A stretch of 54,941 bases of DNA, from assembly GCA_003252195.1 (NCBI GenBank), contig QKFK01000141.1, forward strand, positions 1 to 54,941, read 5' to 3'. This DNA comes from Rhodospirillales bacterium. GTDB lineage: Bacteria; Pseudomonadota; Alphaproteobacteria; QKFK01; SZUA-500. The position numbers were made by a program, and so were the translations under genes. Each line of letters starts with the position of its first letter. The first letter of the stretch is position 1. Positions 24,722-35,400 of the stretch are shown here, in pieces. The notes below the pieces were generated by a model. That model saw only the letters and a program-made list of their open reading frames with translations, ran no database searches and was not told where the DNA came from.

Positions 24722-26053
24722 ATGGTTATTGCAGAGAAGATGACTTATATAAACGAAACGCCATCGTTTCAAACCTTAGCAGCATATTTAACTCAAACTC
24801 CAGCCGAAGAAAACAGAATTTTATGTGGCAAAATTTACAATTGTGGAAATCTTGATGGCGAATTTGGCAAAAACGACCTAGATAGATTATATAAAGCTGC
24901 AGACATTATGAAGCATGTTGCTTCAACCAATAATAGGATAATTAAAAGCCCTCTTATCCATTATTCCATTTCGTTTCATCCCAGTGATAGGAATAAACTC
25001 AGCAGGTCTGATATGTTGGATTCATGTGATTATATTGTTGAGCAAAGCAAAATGCACGATTGCCAGTGTATATGTTGTTTTCATGATGACAAACACCATT
25101 TACATTTCCATATAATGTTAAACAGAGTAAAGCCAGCCGATACAACCGTATATGAGGAATGGGGAGACCTACGTGATCTTGAAAAGAAAATGAGAGCCCT
25201 AGAAAACAACTATGGACTAGTTATATGCGAAGGCAATAATTATACGTTTAATGGAAAAGACAAACGTGACTTAGATGAAGAAACCATGCAACGTGAATTA
25301 TTTGAAGCTTTATTAGAAAGATCTTTAAGTAAAAATTTCCTTTTGTTTGGGGACAATGAGAGAATTAAGACTTGTAGAGACGTCCCCATTTTAAATATCA
25401 AGCATATTCCTGAGATAACACAGAGATTGAGTTTAGAAATAATTCGTGCAATTGCAGAAAAGATGTCTTTTAATCTAAAAACAAAAGCTTTCACCCAAAT
25501 GGAAACAGACTTGATAGAAAAAAGCCTTAAACAGGTAAGAGAGATGAAAATAAGTAAGATAGAAAATCTTATAAAACAAGACTACACAGATCTTTATAAG
25601 TCTTCTCCAAACTTAGCTCTACCACACCTACTTGCATCATGGGATCTATCCGATCAAAAGGATCAAGCAAAGCTCTATACAAACATGATAAATCATATAC
25701 ATAAAACATCAGCAACCAACCAAAACAACAGCGAACTTGAAAAGGCTTTTTTTACAGCTCTTACCAAAATGGCAAAAGCCATACAAGGAAAAGCCACAAA
25801 AGATGAACTTAAAGCCAAGGTTGATTTATATGACATTTGCTTAAAAATGCTCGAGAAAGTAGCAGAAATAAGCAAAGGCATCATAAAGTTAAGAATATTA
25901 AAGATACCTTCTGTGAAACAGACTTACAAACAGATTGTTGATCTTAAACATAAAAACCAAACGCTACTAGATTTAACTCTACAACAAGAAGCAGCAAATA
26001 AAGCACCCGTAAAAACAAAGAAGAAACACAAAGACCGTTCTATTGAAATGTAG
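24722..26053 (+). CDS. MOBP-type relaxase / mobilization nuclease
   Basis: This 443-residue protein has a relaxase N-terminus with HYSISFHPSD (about 79-88) and the three-histidine metal motif DKHHLHFHIMLNRV (about 124-137), characteristic of MobA/MobP relaxases that nick oriT and attach to DNA through a tyrosine. The candidate catalytic tyrosine is one of the N-terminal residues (Y10 or Y22). The C-terminal half is helical and lysine-rich, with no helicase or primase motif. The cognate oriT is probably near this operon but was not identified. A strong terminator follows at 26108-26135. Confidence 0.8.
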   Translation: MVIAEKMTYINETPSFQTLAAYLTQTPAEENRILCGKIYNCGNLDGEFGKNDLDRLYKAADIMKHVASTNNRIIKSPLIHYSISFHPSDRNKLSRSDMLDSCDYIVEQSKMHDCQCICCFHDDKHHLHFHIMLNRVKPADTTVYEEWGDLRDLEKKMRALENNYGLVICEGNNYTFNGKDKRDLDEETMQRELFEALLERSLSKNFLLFGDNERIKTCRDVPILNIKHIPEITQRLSLEIIRAIAEKMSFNLKTKAFTQMETDLIEKSLKQVREMKISKIENLIKQDYTDLYKSSPNLALPHLLASWDLSDQKDQAKLYTNMINHIHKTSATNQNNSELEKAFFTALTKMAKAIQGKATKDELKAKVDLYDICLKMLEKVAEISKGIIKLRILKIPSVKQTYKQIVDLKHKNQTLLDLTLQQEAANKAPVKTKKKHKDRSIEM

Positions 26054-26107
26054 TAACACAATTTACTGTAAATACAGATACAAAGCTTACCTCTACTGTC
26101 TTACGCA

Positions 26108-26135
26108 AATAAGCCCTCAATTAAGAGGGCTTATT
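26108..26135. terminator. Bidirectional intrinsic terminator after the mob operon
   Basis: A perfect 11-bp stem (26108-26118 with 26125-26135) has a 6-nt loop and the sense-strand tail TTATTTCT. It closes the rep-mob operon. Confidence 0.8.
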
Positions 26136-26281
26136 TCTAATTCTTAGCATTTCTATCGCAGTATATTCCATAGCTATATGGTTCATATATGCCAAAACTT
26201 AAAGCACTAAACAATCCATTAACAAAGCTCCTATGGGTTTCCAAAGAAGTTATTGGGTACATGGTACTACCAACAGCTACG

Positions 26282-26411
26282 CTGTTAGCTATCGCTTTAC
26301 ACTCGTTTTTATGTAGTTTTTTGTTAATCTTAGCTCATTCCTGTCACTACAATAAACCAAAAACACACCTTAACAATATATCCTAGTTTGTCCCAATTGT
26401 TCCAACGGCGT
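26282..26411. repeat. Inverted repeat A flanking the restriction cargo
   Basis: This 130-bp segment is about 88% identical, in reverse orientation, to 35581-35711 (about 15 differences including one indel, by eye). The two copies bracket the DUF262 gene and the hsdMSR operon. The reverse strand of this copy has ATT where the other copy has an ATG for a 26-codon frame. A 65-codon frame on the plus strand here (26189-26386) is unconvincing. Confidence 0.85.
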
Positions 26412-26443
26412 AAAATATATACAGTAATAGGTTATTAAATAGT

Positions 26444-28159
26444 TCATACTTGCCATATTTCCTTTGATAGCTCATAAAGCTCCAAGATTCTATCATTTAT
26501 TCTACTCTCATTCCATTCTTCATAAGACAAACACTCATCAGAAATATCAAGACCTGCCGCAAACTTCTTAAGACCACCATGCTTCAAATTTCCTTCCAAT
26601 TTTATATTCCAACTAGAATCTCTTATTGATGAGTTAAGAGAGCATGTAATTATCATAAGATTTCCAAGCTTTAGCAATAAGCGATCTCTTTCATTAGCCT
26701 GCAGTTCATTTAAATTATCACCCCAATTATTACGCCATTTCTTCGGCATCATATGCTCTAAGCTATAACTGTTTATTGGCAACAGACTTGTAGAATGTAG
26801 TTTATCATTTCTAACACTAAGCTCCATTATATACAAAACCAGCCTAGCCTGTTGATTTGTAAGGTTATTTTCAAAAAACGCCTTATAAAGCTCATCATTA
26901 TCAGGGAATTTATTTGCAATATCACCAAAATTAAACAATTCTTTTTTTAAAGCATCAAGTGAAAGCACTTCTTTTCTAATTAATTTTGCAAATAAATTAT
27001 TGTAGTCCTTATTAGTTTCCTTGCAAATCAACCTACGCATCAGAAAAGATTCTAAATGCATAAATATTCCATTTTTTTCATCATCATCATCAATATTTTT
27101 AACAACATACAAAATATAAGGAACAATAGTTGTTATACCTAAAGAAAATATAATGAGATTAAGCCTATCCAAACGACTGTTTTTATCAACATCAGAAAAT
27201 ATAATATTCTTATTAATGTTCTTTCTGTATAGATTTGCATAGTTGACGAGATCATATATAAACTCATCCTTAGTTTCTTTACTTTCGTATATACGATAAT
27301 CCCTCATATATTCCTTGTAATTATAAAACAAACTATCAAGTCCTATATATTTCTCTTTAGCCCCGCTCTTTATTAAAAGATAAGACTGTAACAACAAGTC
27401 TATATTAACACGATATAGTCTTCCACTTGTAAGCTCCATATCCCAAAACGACCTAATATCCTCATCCCCCTCAAAGGCTTCCTTCCATGTCTTTCCATAT
27501 AACTCTTCATCCTTTCTTTTGAATAGTTCATTCTTCAAAAGCTCTGCTGTTGTTAGAGATACGCCCAAAGAGTTTATAGTATCAAAAATTTGCTGTTCAT
27601 CTTCAGTTTCAAATAGATCGATCACAACGAAGTATAAATTATTTAGAATAACATCTTCTTTTATTTCTCTGAGAACGTCTTTTTTAGTTAAAAAATAGTT
27701 ATAACATAACAGTATATTATTGCTTTTATATTTATTAGTTAAGTCATCAGATAAATTACCATCAAGTATAGCTTCAAATATCTCAATATCATTGTGATTA
27801 TGTAATATTTTTAGATTGTTACCTTCTTTATTTAGCAGATTTCTAAAATTAAAATCAAAAAATTCACCAATATCTTTTATATTACAAATAACTTTAAACA
27901 TTAGAAGTAGTGTTGTTAACCGTTGTTGACCATCAACTATATTTCTATAGTCTCCAGTACAATTAGATGGTGTGCACCTTTGTTTTAGTATAAGAGACCC
28001 CATAAAATGCTCTCTTTTATTATCTGAAACATATCTAACATCATCTATAAATCTTGACCAATTTTTATCAGACCAAACATAACTTCTTTGAAAGAAGGGG
28101 ATTTCCAATGTTCTGTTATTGGTAAACACCTCATTTATTTTTCTCTTTCCAACATCCAC
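26444..28159 (-). CDS. GmrSD-like DUF262/DUF1524 type IV restriction protein
   Basis: This 571-residue protein has an N-terminal DUF262 (ParB/Srx-like NTPase) domain with IPFFQRSYVW, ending in IVDGQQRLTTLL around residues 74-85, the DGQQR signature. The C-terminal DUF1524 HNH-like nuclease shows YSLEHMMPKKW (about 465-475), then LGNLMIITCSLNSSIRD. That is the two-domain plan of GmrS-GmrD fusions, which cut glucosylated hydroxymethylcytosine DNA, and of related BrxU-type enzymes. In the HNH box the typical HIxPQ is HMMPK. It is transcribed away from the type I operon, with 470 bp between them. It lies inside the 26282/35711 inverted-repeat cassette. Confidence 0.85.
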   Translation of the reverse strand: MDVGKRKINEVFTNNRTLEIPFFQRSYVWSDKNWSRFIDDVRYVSDNKREHFMGSLILKQRCTPSNCTGDYRNIVDGQQRLTTLLLMFKVICNIKDIGEFFDFNFRNLLNKEGNNLKILHNHNDIEIFEAILDGNLSDDLTNKYKSNNILLCYNYFLTKKDVLREIKEDVILNNLYFVVIDLFETEDEQQIFDTINSLGVSLTTAELLKNELFKRKDEELYGKTWKEAFEGDEDIRSFWDMELTSGRLYRVNIDLLLQSYLLIKSGAKEKYIGLDSLFYNYKEYMRDYRIYESKETKDEFIYDLVNYANLYRKNINKNIIFSDVDKNSRLDRLNLIIFSLGITTIVPYILYVVKNIDDDDEKNGIFMHLESFLMRRLICKETNKDYNNLFAKLIRKEVLSLDALKKELFNFGDIANKFPDNDELYKAFFENNLTNQQARLVLYIMELSVRNDKLHSTSLLPINSYSLEHMMPKKWRNNWGDNLNELQANERDRLLLKLGNLMIITCSLNSSIRDSSWNIKLEGNLKHGGLKKFAAGLDISDECLSYEEWNESRINDRILELYELSKEIWQV

Positions 28160-28628
28160 GTCAGATCTCCTTAAATTTTATAACGACACACTCAGTATAT
28201 TGTTCATATTCACAGCCTAGTATTTTACTAATATAATTCTAATCTAGCAACCTAAATTATCTATCTTCATAGCCTAATTAAGTGCATTAAAATCCATATC
28301 ACACTCAGATACTGTGGCATCTCTAGTTTCAACTATGTACATCAACAAACACAAGGATAATACTGGTAGATTTTATAGTAGAAAACACCTAGATCAACCA
28401 TCTGAATGGTACGCTTAACCCCACCCTGCCACTCAAAAGAAAATTAACAATACTGTAAATGGCAAATAAAAAAGAGCTTAAACACGTGTAAAACAACCAA
28501 ACTCTTTGATCAAGAATAAAAAACAGCTTGAGTTGATTGAAAATTAAGGTAATCATTTGTATGATGAGTTTAATTTTATAAAACAAACAATAGTTGATTA
28601 AACATCTTAAGAGACTTAAGGACAAGCC
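28160..28628. other. Divergent intergenic region between DUF262 gene and hsdM
   Basis: This stretch of 469 bp has no convincing gene. It must hold promoters for both flanking genes. I see AT-rich runs but no clear paired -35/-10 set, and a weak inverted pair (AAGAG/CTCTT) near 28469-28507. Confidence 0.4.
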
Positions 28629-31217
28629 ATGAACAAACAACAACTTGCTAACAAAATCTGGGCTTCTGCCAATAAAATGCGTTCTAAAATAGAGGCAAAT
28701 GAATATAAAGACTATATATTAGGTTTTATTTTTTATAAATATCTTTCTGAGAAGCAAGAAAATTTCTTAAAAGCGGAGGGCTATCAAACAAGTGATGTTA
28801 AGCAACTTAGTGAAGATAAAACACAAGAAGTTGATTATATCAAAAACAACATTGGCTATTTTATGGCTTATAACAACCTTTTCTCGACTTGGTTAAACAA
28901 GGGCTCTGACTTTAATGTGTCTAATGTTAGTGACGCTTTATCAGCTTTTTCAAGAAATATTAGCATAAATCATAAAAAGGTATTTGATGGTATTTTTAAG
29001 ACTTTAGAAACAGGGCTTAGTAAGTTAGGCGATACATCTGGAGCAAGAACCAAAGCAATTAGCGGATTGCTGGATTTAATTAAAGACATTCCCATGAATG
29101 GCAAACAAGATTATGATGTACTTGGATTTATATATGAATACCTTATTTCTCAGTTTGCGGCAAATGCAGGCAAAAAGGCTGGTGAGTTTTATACACCACA
29201 TGAAATTTCTGTTTTAATGTCAGATATAATTGCTGACCACTTAAAAGACAAGCAAGAAATTCAAATCTATGATCCAACTAGTGGTTCGGGCTCTTTATTG
29301 ATAAATATTGGTCAAAGTGTTGCTAAACATATGGCTGATAAAGATAAGATTAAATATTACGCCCAAGAGTTAAAAGGAAACACTTATAATCTTACTCGTA
29401 TGAATTTAATTATGCGTGGTATACTTCCAGATAATATTATTACTCGTAACGCTGATACACTAGAAGATGATTGGCCATATTTTGATGATAATGACCCAAC
29501 ATCTACTTATAATTTATTATCTGTTAATGCTGTTGTTTCTAACCCTCCATATTCTCAAAATTGGGAACCTAAAGATAAAGACAATGACCCAAGATACTCA
29601 GGCTTTGGACTTGCCCCTAAAACAAAAGCAGATTATGCCTTTTTGCTTCATGATTTGTATCATTTAAAGCATGATGGCATTATGACCATTGTTTTGCCAC
29701 ATGGTGTGTTGTTTAGAGGTGGGTCTGAAGGAGAAATCCGTAAGAATTTGATAGAAAAAGATCATATTGAAGCGGTTATTGGCTTGCCTGCCAATATTTT
29801 CTTTGGTACAGGTATTCCAACGATTATTTTAGTGCTAAAAAGAACAAGAGCAACTTCAGATGTTTTATTTGTTGATGCATCAAAAGGATTTGTAAAAGTT
29901 GGCAAAAATAACCAACTAAGAGCATCAGACATTAAAAAGATTGTCGACACTGTTATAAACAAAGAAAACACTGATAAATACTCAAGATTGGTGGCAAAAG
30001 AAGAAATTAAACAAAACGAATATAACTTAAATATTCCTCGCTATATTGACTCATCAGAACCAAGTGAGAGCTTTGATATTTATGCCACAATGTTTGGAGG
30101 TATTCCGCAGCATGAAGTTGATGAATTAAACTCATATTGGCAAGCATTTCCAACCCTGCAGTCAGATTTATTCACAAAAGAAGAAAATGGATATAATAAA
30201 GTAAAGAATGAAGATATAAAACAAACTCTGAACGACAATGAAGATGTTCAGAGTTTTATAAGTAGTTTTAAAAATTCATTTGCAGATTTTTCTGAGTTTT
30301 TAAAACAAGAATTATTGACTGATATAGCTGATATTAATATATCCAATAAAAAAATAGTTTTAACACAAGATATTTTCTCTCGTTTACAAGACTTGCCATT
30401 GATTGATAAATATCATGCTTATCAGTTTTTAGATGATAATTGGCAACAAATTAAAACTGATTTTGAAATTATTCAAACAGAAGGCTTTGAAGCAACAAAA
30501 ATTGTTGATGCCAATATGGTTACAAAAAACAAAGATGGAAAAGAAATAGAAGTCCAAGATGGCTGGATTGGTCGAATTATTCCATTTGAAGTAGTTCAAA
30601 ATTATATTTTAAAAGACGAAGCTGATGCCCTTAAAGATAAAGAGAACAGATTATTAGAAATAACATCAGAGTTTGACGCAATTTTAAGTGAATTATCAGA
30701 AGAAGACAAAGAGGCAGAAACAGTAAACGAAGATAAAACAAGTTTTATTAATAAAGAGGTTGTTAAAGAGGCGAAACGCATAAAAGCAGAAATAAAACAA
30801 GGCGAAGTTTTTGATGCAGATAGTTATGAGCAAAATATTTTACAAGTTGATAAGTTGATAACAAAAGAAAAAGCCCTTAAAAAACAAGTTAAAGATGAAA
30901 CTACAGCACTTATTTTAAAGACAAAAGCAACTATTGAAAACCTATCAGATGAGAGAGCATTAGAGTTATTAGAGAAAAAATGGATAATGCCATTAATTGC
31001 AGATTTATATGCCTTACCGATAAATGTTGTAAATGATTTGACTTATAGGGTTAAAATTTTAGCAGAAAAATATGCCACAACACTTGTGGATGTAGAAGAA
31101 GATATTGCAAGCACCTCAACAACTATTTGCTCAATGATTGATGATCTGGTTGGCAATGACTTTGATATGCAAGGCTTAGCAGAGTTTAAGAAATTGTTGG
31201 GTGGTTATGATGAGTAA
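28629..31217 (+). CDS. hsdM: Type I restriction-modification DNA methyltransferase HsdM
   Basis: This 862-residue protein starts with an HsdM N-terminal helical domain (NKQQLANKIWASANKMRSKI). The N6-adenine methyltransferase domain has AdoMet motif I YDPTSGSGSLL (about 214-224) and catalytic motif IV VVSNPPYSQNW (about 302-312). The last 300 residues are a long charged coiled-coil extension, making it longer than a typical 500-residue HsdM; extended HsdM proteins of this length are known in some type I systems. The start at 28629 has AAGGAC upstream. It overlaps hsdS by a few nt and forms one operon hsdM-hsdS-hsdR. Confidence 0.92.
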   Translation: MNKQQLANKIWASANKMRSKIEANEYKDYILGFIFYKYLSEKQENFLKAEGYQTSDVKQLSEDKTQEVDYIKNNIGYFMAYNNLFSTWLNKGSDFNVSNVSDALSAFSRNISINHKKVFDGIFKTLETGLSKLGDTSGARTKAISGLLDLIKDIPMNGKQDYDVLGFIYEYLISQFAANAGKKAGEFYTPHEISVLMSDIIADHLKDKQEIQIYDPTSGSGSLLINIGQSVAKHMADKDKIKYYAQELKGNTYNLTRMNLIMRGILPDNIITRNADTLEDDWPYFDDNDPTSTYNLLSVNAVVSNPPYSQNWEPKDKDNDPRYSGFGLAPKTKADYAFLLHDLYHLKHDGIMTIVLPHGVLFRGGSEGEIRKNLIEKDHIEAVIGLPANIFFGTGIPTIILVLKRTRATSDVLFVDASKGFVKVGKNNQLRASDIKKIVDTVINKENTDKYSRLVAKEEIKQNEYNLNIPRYIDSSEPSESFDIYATMFGGIPQHEVDELNSYWQAFPTLQSDLFTKEENGYNKVKNEDIKQTLNDNEDVQSFISSFKNSFADFSEFLKQELLTDIADINISNKKIVLTQDIFSRLQDLPLIDKYHAYQFLDDNWQQIKTDFEIIQTEGFEATKIVDANMVTKNKDGKEIEVQDGWIGRIIPFEVVQNYILKDEADALKDKENRLLEITSEFDAILSELSEEDKEAETVNEDKTSFINKEVVKEAKRIKAEIKQGEVFDADSYEQNILQVDKLITKEKALKKQVKDETTALILKTKATIENLSDERALELLEKKWIMPLIADLYALPINVVNDLTYRVKILAEKYATTLVDVEEDIASTSTTICSMIDDLVGNDFDMQGLAEFKKLLGGYDE

Positions 31218-32397
31218 TGTAACATGGATAAACATCCCTGATCTGAGGTTTAATGGCTTTAGTGATGAGTGGGAAGAAAAAGAATTGGAAGCTCTTGCCA
31301 ATAAATTTGATAATGAAAGAGTTCCTATATCTGCAAGAAATAGAACAAGCGGAAACACCCCTTACTATGGGGCGAATGGTATTCAGGATTATGTTGAAGG
31401 TTATACGCATAAGGGGGAATATGTTCTTGTAGCAGAAGATGGAGCTAATGATATTAAAAATTATCCTGTGCAGTATATTAACGGAAAAGCCTGGATAAAC
31501 AATCATGCTCATGTTTTACAAGGAAAGAAAGAAGTATTAAAAACACTTTTTTTAAAATATCTTTTTTCTCAAACAAATATTGAGCCATTTTTAGTAGGTG
31601 GTGGTAGAGCAAAATTAAATGCATCCGTTATGATGAAAATTAACTTTGTTTATCCTCAAAACATAAACGAACAAACAAAAATTGGCAACCTATTCAAAAA
31701 TATTGATGAGTTGATTACCAATCAAGATAAAAAAATAAAAAAGCTTGAAAATATCAAAAAAGCTCTGCTTGAAAAAATGTTCCCTCAAAATGGAGCAACT
31801 ACCCCAAAATTAAGATTCAAAGTGTTTAATGATGACTGGGAAGAGTGTAAACTGAGAGATATTGCTGATATTATTGGAGGTGGTACGCCTAACACTAGTG
31901 TTTCAGAGTATTGGAATGGATCTATAGATTGGTATGCTCCTGCTGAAATTGAAGGACAAAGATATGCTATCTCGAGTAAAAAGAAAATAACAGAATTAGG
32001 CTTTCAAAAAAGTTCTACAACAATGCTTCCAGCTAAAAAAACATTACTCTTTACTAGTCGTGCAGGAATTGGAAAAATGGCTATATTGCTAAATCCAGCA
32101 ACAACGAATCAAGGATTTCAATCTCTTGTTTTAAAAGACGGATACAATTCATATTTTATTTATTCTCTTAGTAGTGATATTAAAAAGAAAGCTGAGAGTA
32201 TCGCTTCTGGCTCAACATTTCTTGAAATATCAGGAAAGATGCTTGGCAGTCTTGTAATACAAGTAGTATGTGAAAACGAACAAACAAAAATCGGCAACCT
32301 ATTTAAAAATATTGACGATCTCATCGCTCAACAAAATCAAAAATTGGAAAAATTAAAAAACATCAAAACCGCCCTGCTTGGCAAAATGTTTGTATAA
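31207..32397 (+). CDS. hsdS: Type I specificity subunit HsdS
   Basis: This protein of about 396 residues has two target recognition domains (about residues 10-155 and 205-350). Each is followed by a conserved helix: IGNLFKNIDELI...ALLEKMFPQ after the first and IGNLFKNIDDLI...ALLGKMFV at the end. The two helices form the antiparallel spacer that fixes the distance between half-sites. The start is in the overlap with hsdM. ATG at 31207 or 31210 is preferred over an upstream GTG at 31201. The two helix-encoding stretches are near-identical at DNA level (31665 and 32275), allowing domain exchange or deletion. Confidence 0.9.
   Translation: MMSNVTWINIPDLRFNGFSDEWEEKELEALANKFDNERVPISARNRTSGNTPYYGANGIQDYVEGYTHKGEYVLVAEDGANDIKNYPVQYINGKAWINNHAHVLQGKKEVLKTLFLKYLFSQTNIEPFLVGGGRAKLNASVMMKINFVYPQNINEQTKIGNLFKNIDELITNQDKKIKKLENIKKALLEKMFPQNGATTPKLRFKVFNDDWEECKLRDIADIIGGGTPNTSVSEYWNGSIDWYAPAEIEGQRYAISSKKKITELGFQKSSTTMLPAKKTLLFTSRAGIGKMAILLNPATTNQGFQSLVLKDGYNSYFIYSLSSDIKKKAESIASGSTFLEISGKMLGSLVIQVVCENEQTKIGNLFKNIDDLIAQQNQKLEKLKNIKTALLGKMFV
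31665..31709 (+). repeat. hsdS internal direct repeat, copy 1
   Basis: This copy encodes the central conserved helix (NEQTKIGNLFKNID). It is nearly identical over about 45 nt to 32275-32319, 610 bp downstream, with only a few differences in the core. Confidence 0.75.
32275..32319 (+). repeat. hsdS internal direct repeat, copy 2
   Basis: This copy encodes the C-terminal conserved helix of HsdS and is the partner of the copy at 31665-31709. Recombination between them would remove the second recognition domain. Confidence 0.75.
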
Positions 32398-32409
32398 AAG
32401 GAGATTATA

Positions 32410-35400
32410 ATGACATTTAATACAGAAAAAGAATTTGAAAATGCATTTATAGCTCTCCTTACAACAAAAGGCTGGGAATCTGAGGTTATTTATAATCCAA
32501 CAGAAGAACAACTAATTCAAAATTGGGCAGATATCCTTTTTAATAATAACAAAGAAATTGATAGATTAAATAATCAAGCTCTAACTGATGGTGAGATGGC
32601 TCAAATTGTTGAACAAATAACGGCTTTAAAAACTCCTCTAGCCCTCAATGGCTTTATCAATGGCAAAACTGTTACAATAAAAAGAGATAATCCAAATGAC
32701 ACCTTGCACTTTGGCAAAGAAGTTAGCTTAAAAATATATGACCGTCACGAAATTGCTGCAGGGCAAAGTCGTTATCAAATTGTTAGCCAACCACAATTCA
32801 AACGACAATCACCTCTTGCTCATGACCGCAGAGGTGATGTTATGCTACTGATTAATGGAATGCCAGTTATTCACATAGAGCTGAAAAAAAGTGGTGTTCA
32901 TGTTAGTCAAGCTTACAATCAAATAGAAAAATACTCATCAGAAAGTATTTTTACTGGCTTATTTTCTCTTATTCAAATTTTTGTAGCAATGAATCCTGAA
33001 GAAACTCTTTATTTTGCCAATCCAGGACAAAATGGTATATTCAACAAGGATTATTATTTCCATTGGGCAGATTTCAATAATGAGCCAATAAATGAATGGG
33101 GAAAAGTTACAGTTTCACTCTTATCAATTCCGATGGCACATCAATTAATAGGTTTTTATACCGTTGCTGATAACGGCGATGGACTATTAAAAGTTATGCG
33201 TTCTTATCAATATTATGCTGCTAATTCAATTTCTGACAAGGTTGCAAAAATAGATTGGAAAGCAAAAAATATTTATGGCGGTTATATTTGGCACACCACA
33301 GGAAGTGGTAAAACAATGACTAGTTTTAAGTCAGCTCAGCTTATTGCTAGCTCAAAAGATGCTGATAAAGTTATCTTTTTAATGGATAGGATAGAACTTG
33401 GCACTCAGTCATTAAAAGAGTATCGTGGCTTTGCAAATGATAATGAAACTGTTCAAGCAACAGAAAATACAATCATTTTAATCAATAAATTAAAAAGTGG
33501 TTCACCCCAAGATACTTTGATTGTAACCTCTATTCATAAAATGAGCAACATTCAAGAAGATGGTCTAAACACAAAAGATATTGCAAAAATGAACTTAAAA
33601 AGAATAGTGTTTATTGTGGATGAGGCTCATCGTTCCACCTTTGGAGATATGTTAATTAATATTAAAGATACGTTCCCAAATGCAATATTTTTTGGCTTTA
33701 CTGGCACCCCAATTCAAGATGAAAATGCAAAAAAAGATCATACTACTGCAACGGTCTTTGGAGACGAGCTTCATAAATATACAATTGCCGATGGCTTGCG
33801 TGATAAAAATGTGTTAGGTTTTGACCCTGATAAAATTCTTACATACAAAGATAAAGACCTAAGAAAAGAAATTGCTTTGCTAAAATCCAAAGCGAAGACA
33901 GAAGTTGAAGCTCTTGCCAATCCTCAAAAAGCCGCAATTTATCAAAAATATATGGATAGTAATCAAATTAAAATGTATGGCTATCAAACAGATAAAGGGG
34001 AATATATAAAAGGTATTGAAGATTACGTTCCCACAGCTCAATATGAAAGAGAAGAACATCAAAATATAGTTGTAACAGATATCTTAGATAACTTTTTAAG
34101 ATTAAGCCGTAATAAAAAATTTCATGCCATTTTTGCAACATCTAGCATCAAAGAAGCAATAGAATATTATCGCCTTATAAAACAGAAACAACCAGATTTA
34201 AAAACAACAGCTCTTTTTGATCCTAATGAAAATAACGAAAGACCATCAAAATTTAAAACAGATGGGATTATTGAAATATTAAGCGATTATAACAATAGAT
34301 TTAATCAAAGGTTTGAGCTTGCAACTCATGGAAAATTTAAAAAAGATATTTCATTGCGTATGGCTCATAAAGAATACTACAAAAACATAGATCCAGATAA
34401 GCAGTTAGACTTATTGATTGTCGTTGACCAAATGCTAACAGGCTTTGATTCTAAATGGGTAAATACTTTATATCTTGATAAGAAGTTAGAAAATGAAGGA
34501 CTTATTCAAGCATTTTCTAGAACCAACCGCCTATTCAATCAACATGAAAAACCTTTTGGAATAATTAGATATTATAGATACCCACATACAATGGAGCAAA
34601 ATATTCAAAAAGCCCTAAAACTATACTCTGGAGATAAGCCATTAGCACTATTTGTTGATAAGCTAGAACAAAACCTTATAAAAATGAATGAAGTTTATAA
34701 TGAGATTTTTAACCTATTTGAATGTGCTAAAATACAAAACTTTGAAAAATTGCCCGATGATAATTCAGAACGAGCAAAATTTGCAAAACTATTCAAGCAA
34801 TTTTGTAATCATCTGGAAGCTGCCAAAATTCAAACATTTGTTTGGGAAAAGCTAGAATATAAATTCTCAAAAAGAGTTATTAAGCTCAATCTTGATGAAG
34901 CAACTTATTTAACTCTTCTACAACGTTATAAAGAACTATCAAAAGATACTGGTGGCGGTCAATACAATGATGTTGCTTTTGATATTGATGGTTATTTAAC
35001 AGAAATTGATACAGATACAATTGATTTTGATTATATGAACTCTCGTTTTGATAAATATCTTAAAAATTTATCATCTGCTGATAAAGATGAAATAAAATCA
35101 GAATTACATAAATCTTTTGCTATTTTATCACAAGAAGATCAAAAATATGCAAATATCTTTTTACATGACATCGAGTGTGGTAATATTGTTTTAGAAAATA
35201 GCAAAACCTTGAAAGACTATATTACCCAATATAAATACACTGCCGAAGAAAAAAGGATTGATAAGATTGTAGATGCTTTAGGCGTTGATAAAACTTTATT
35301 AAAAGCAATGCTAAACACAGGTATTACAAAAGCAAATATCAATGAATACGGCAGGTTTAATAATTTAAGAGAAAGTGTTGATAAAAACAAAGCAAGAGAA

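Noticed and set aside
26189..26386. 65-codon plus-strand frame inside inverted repeat A
   Set aside because: It has no ribosome binding site, and the frame is not preserved in repeat B, so it is probably chance in the repeat.
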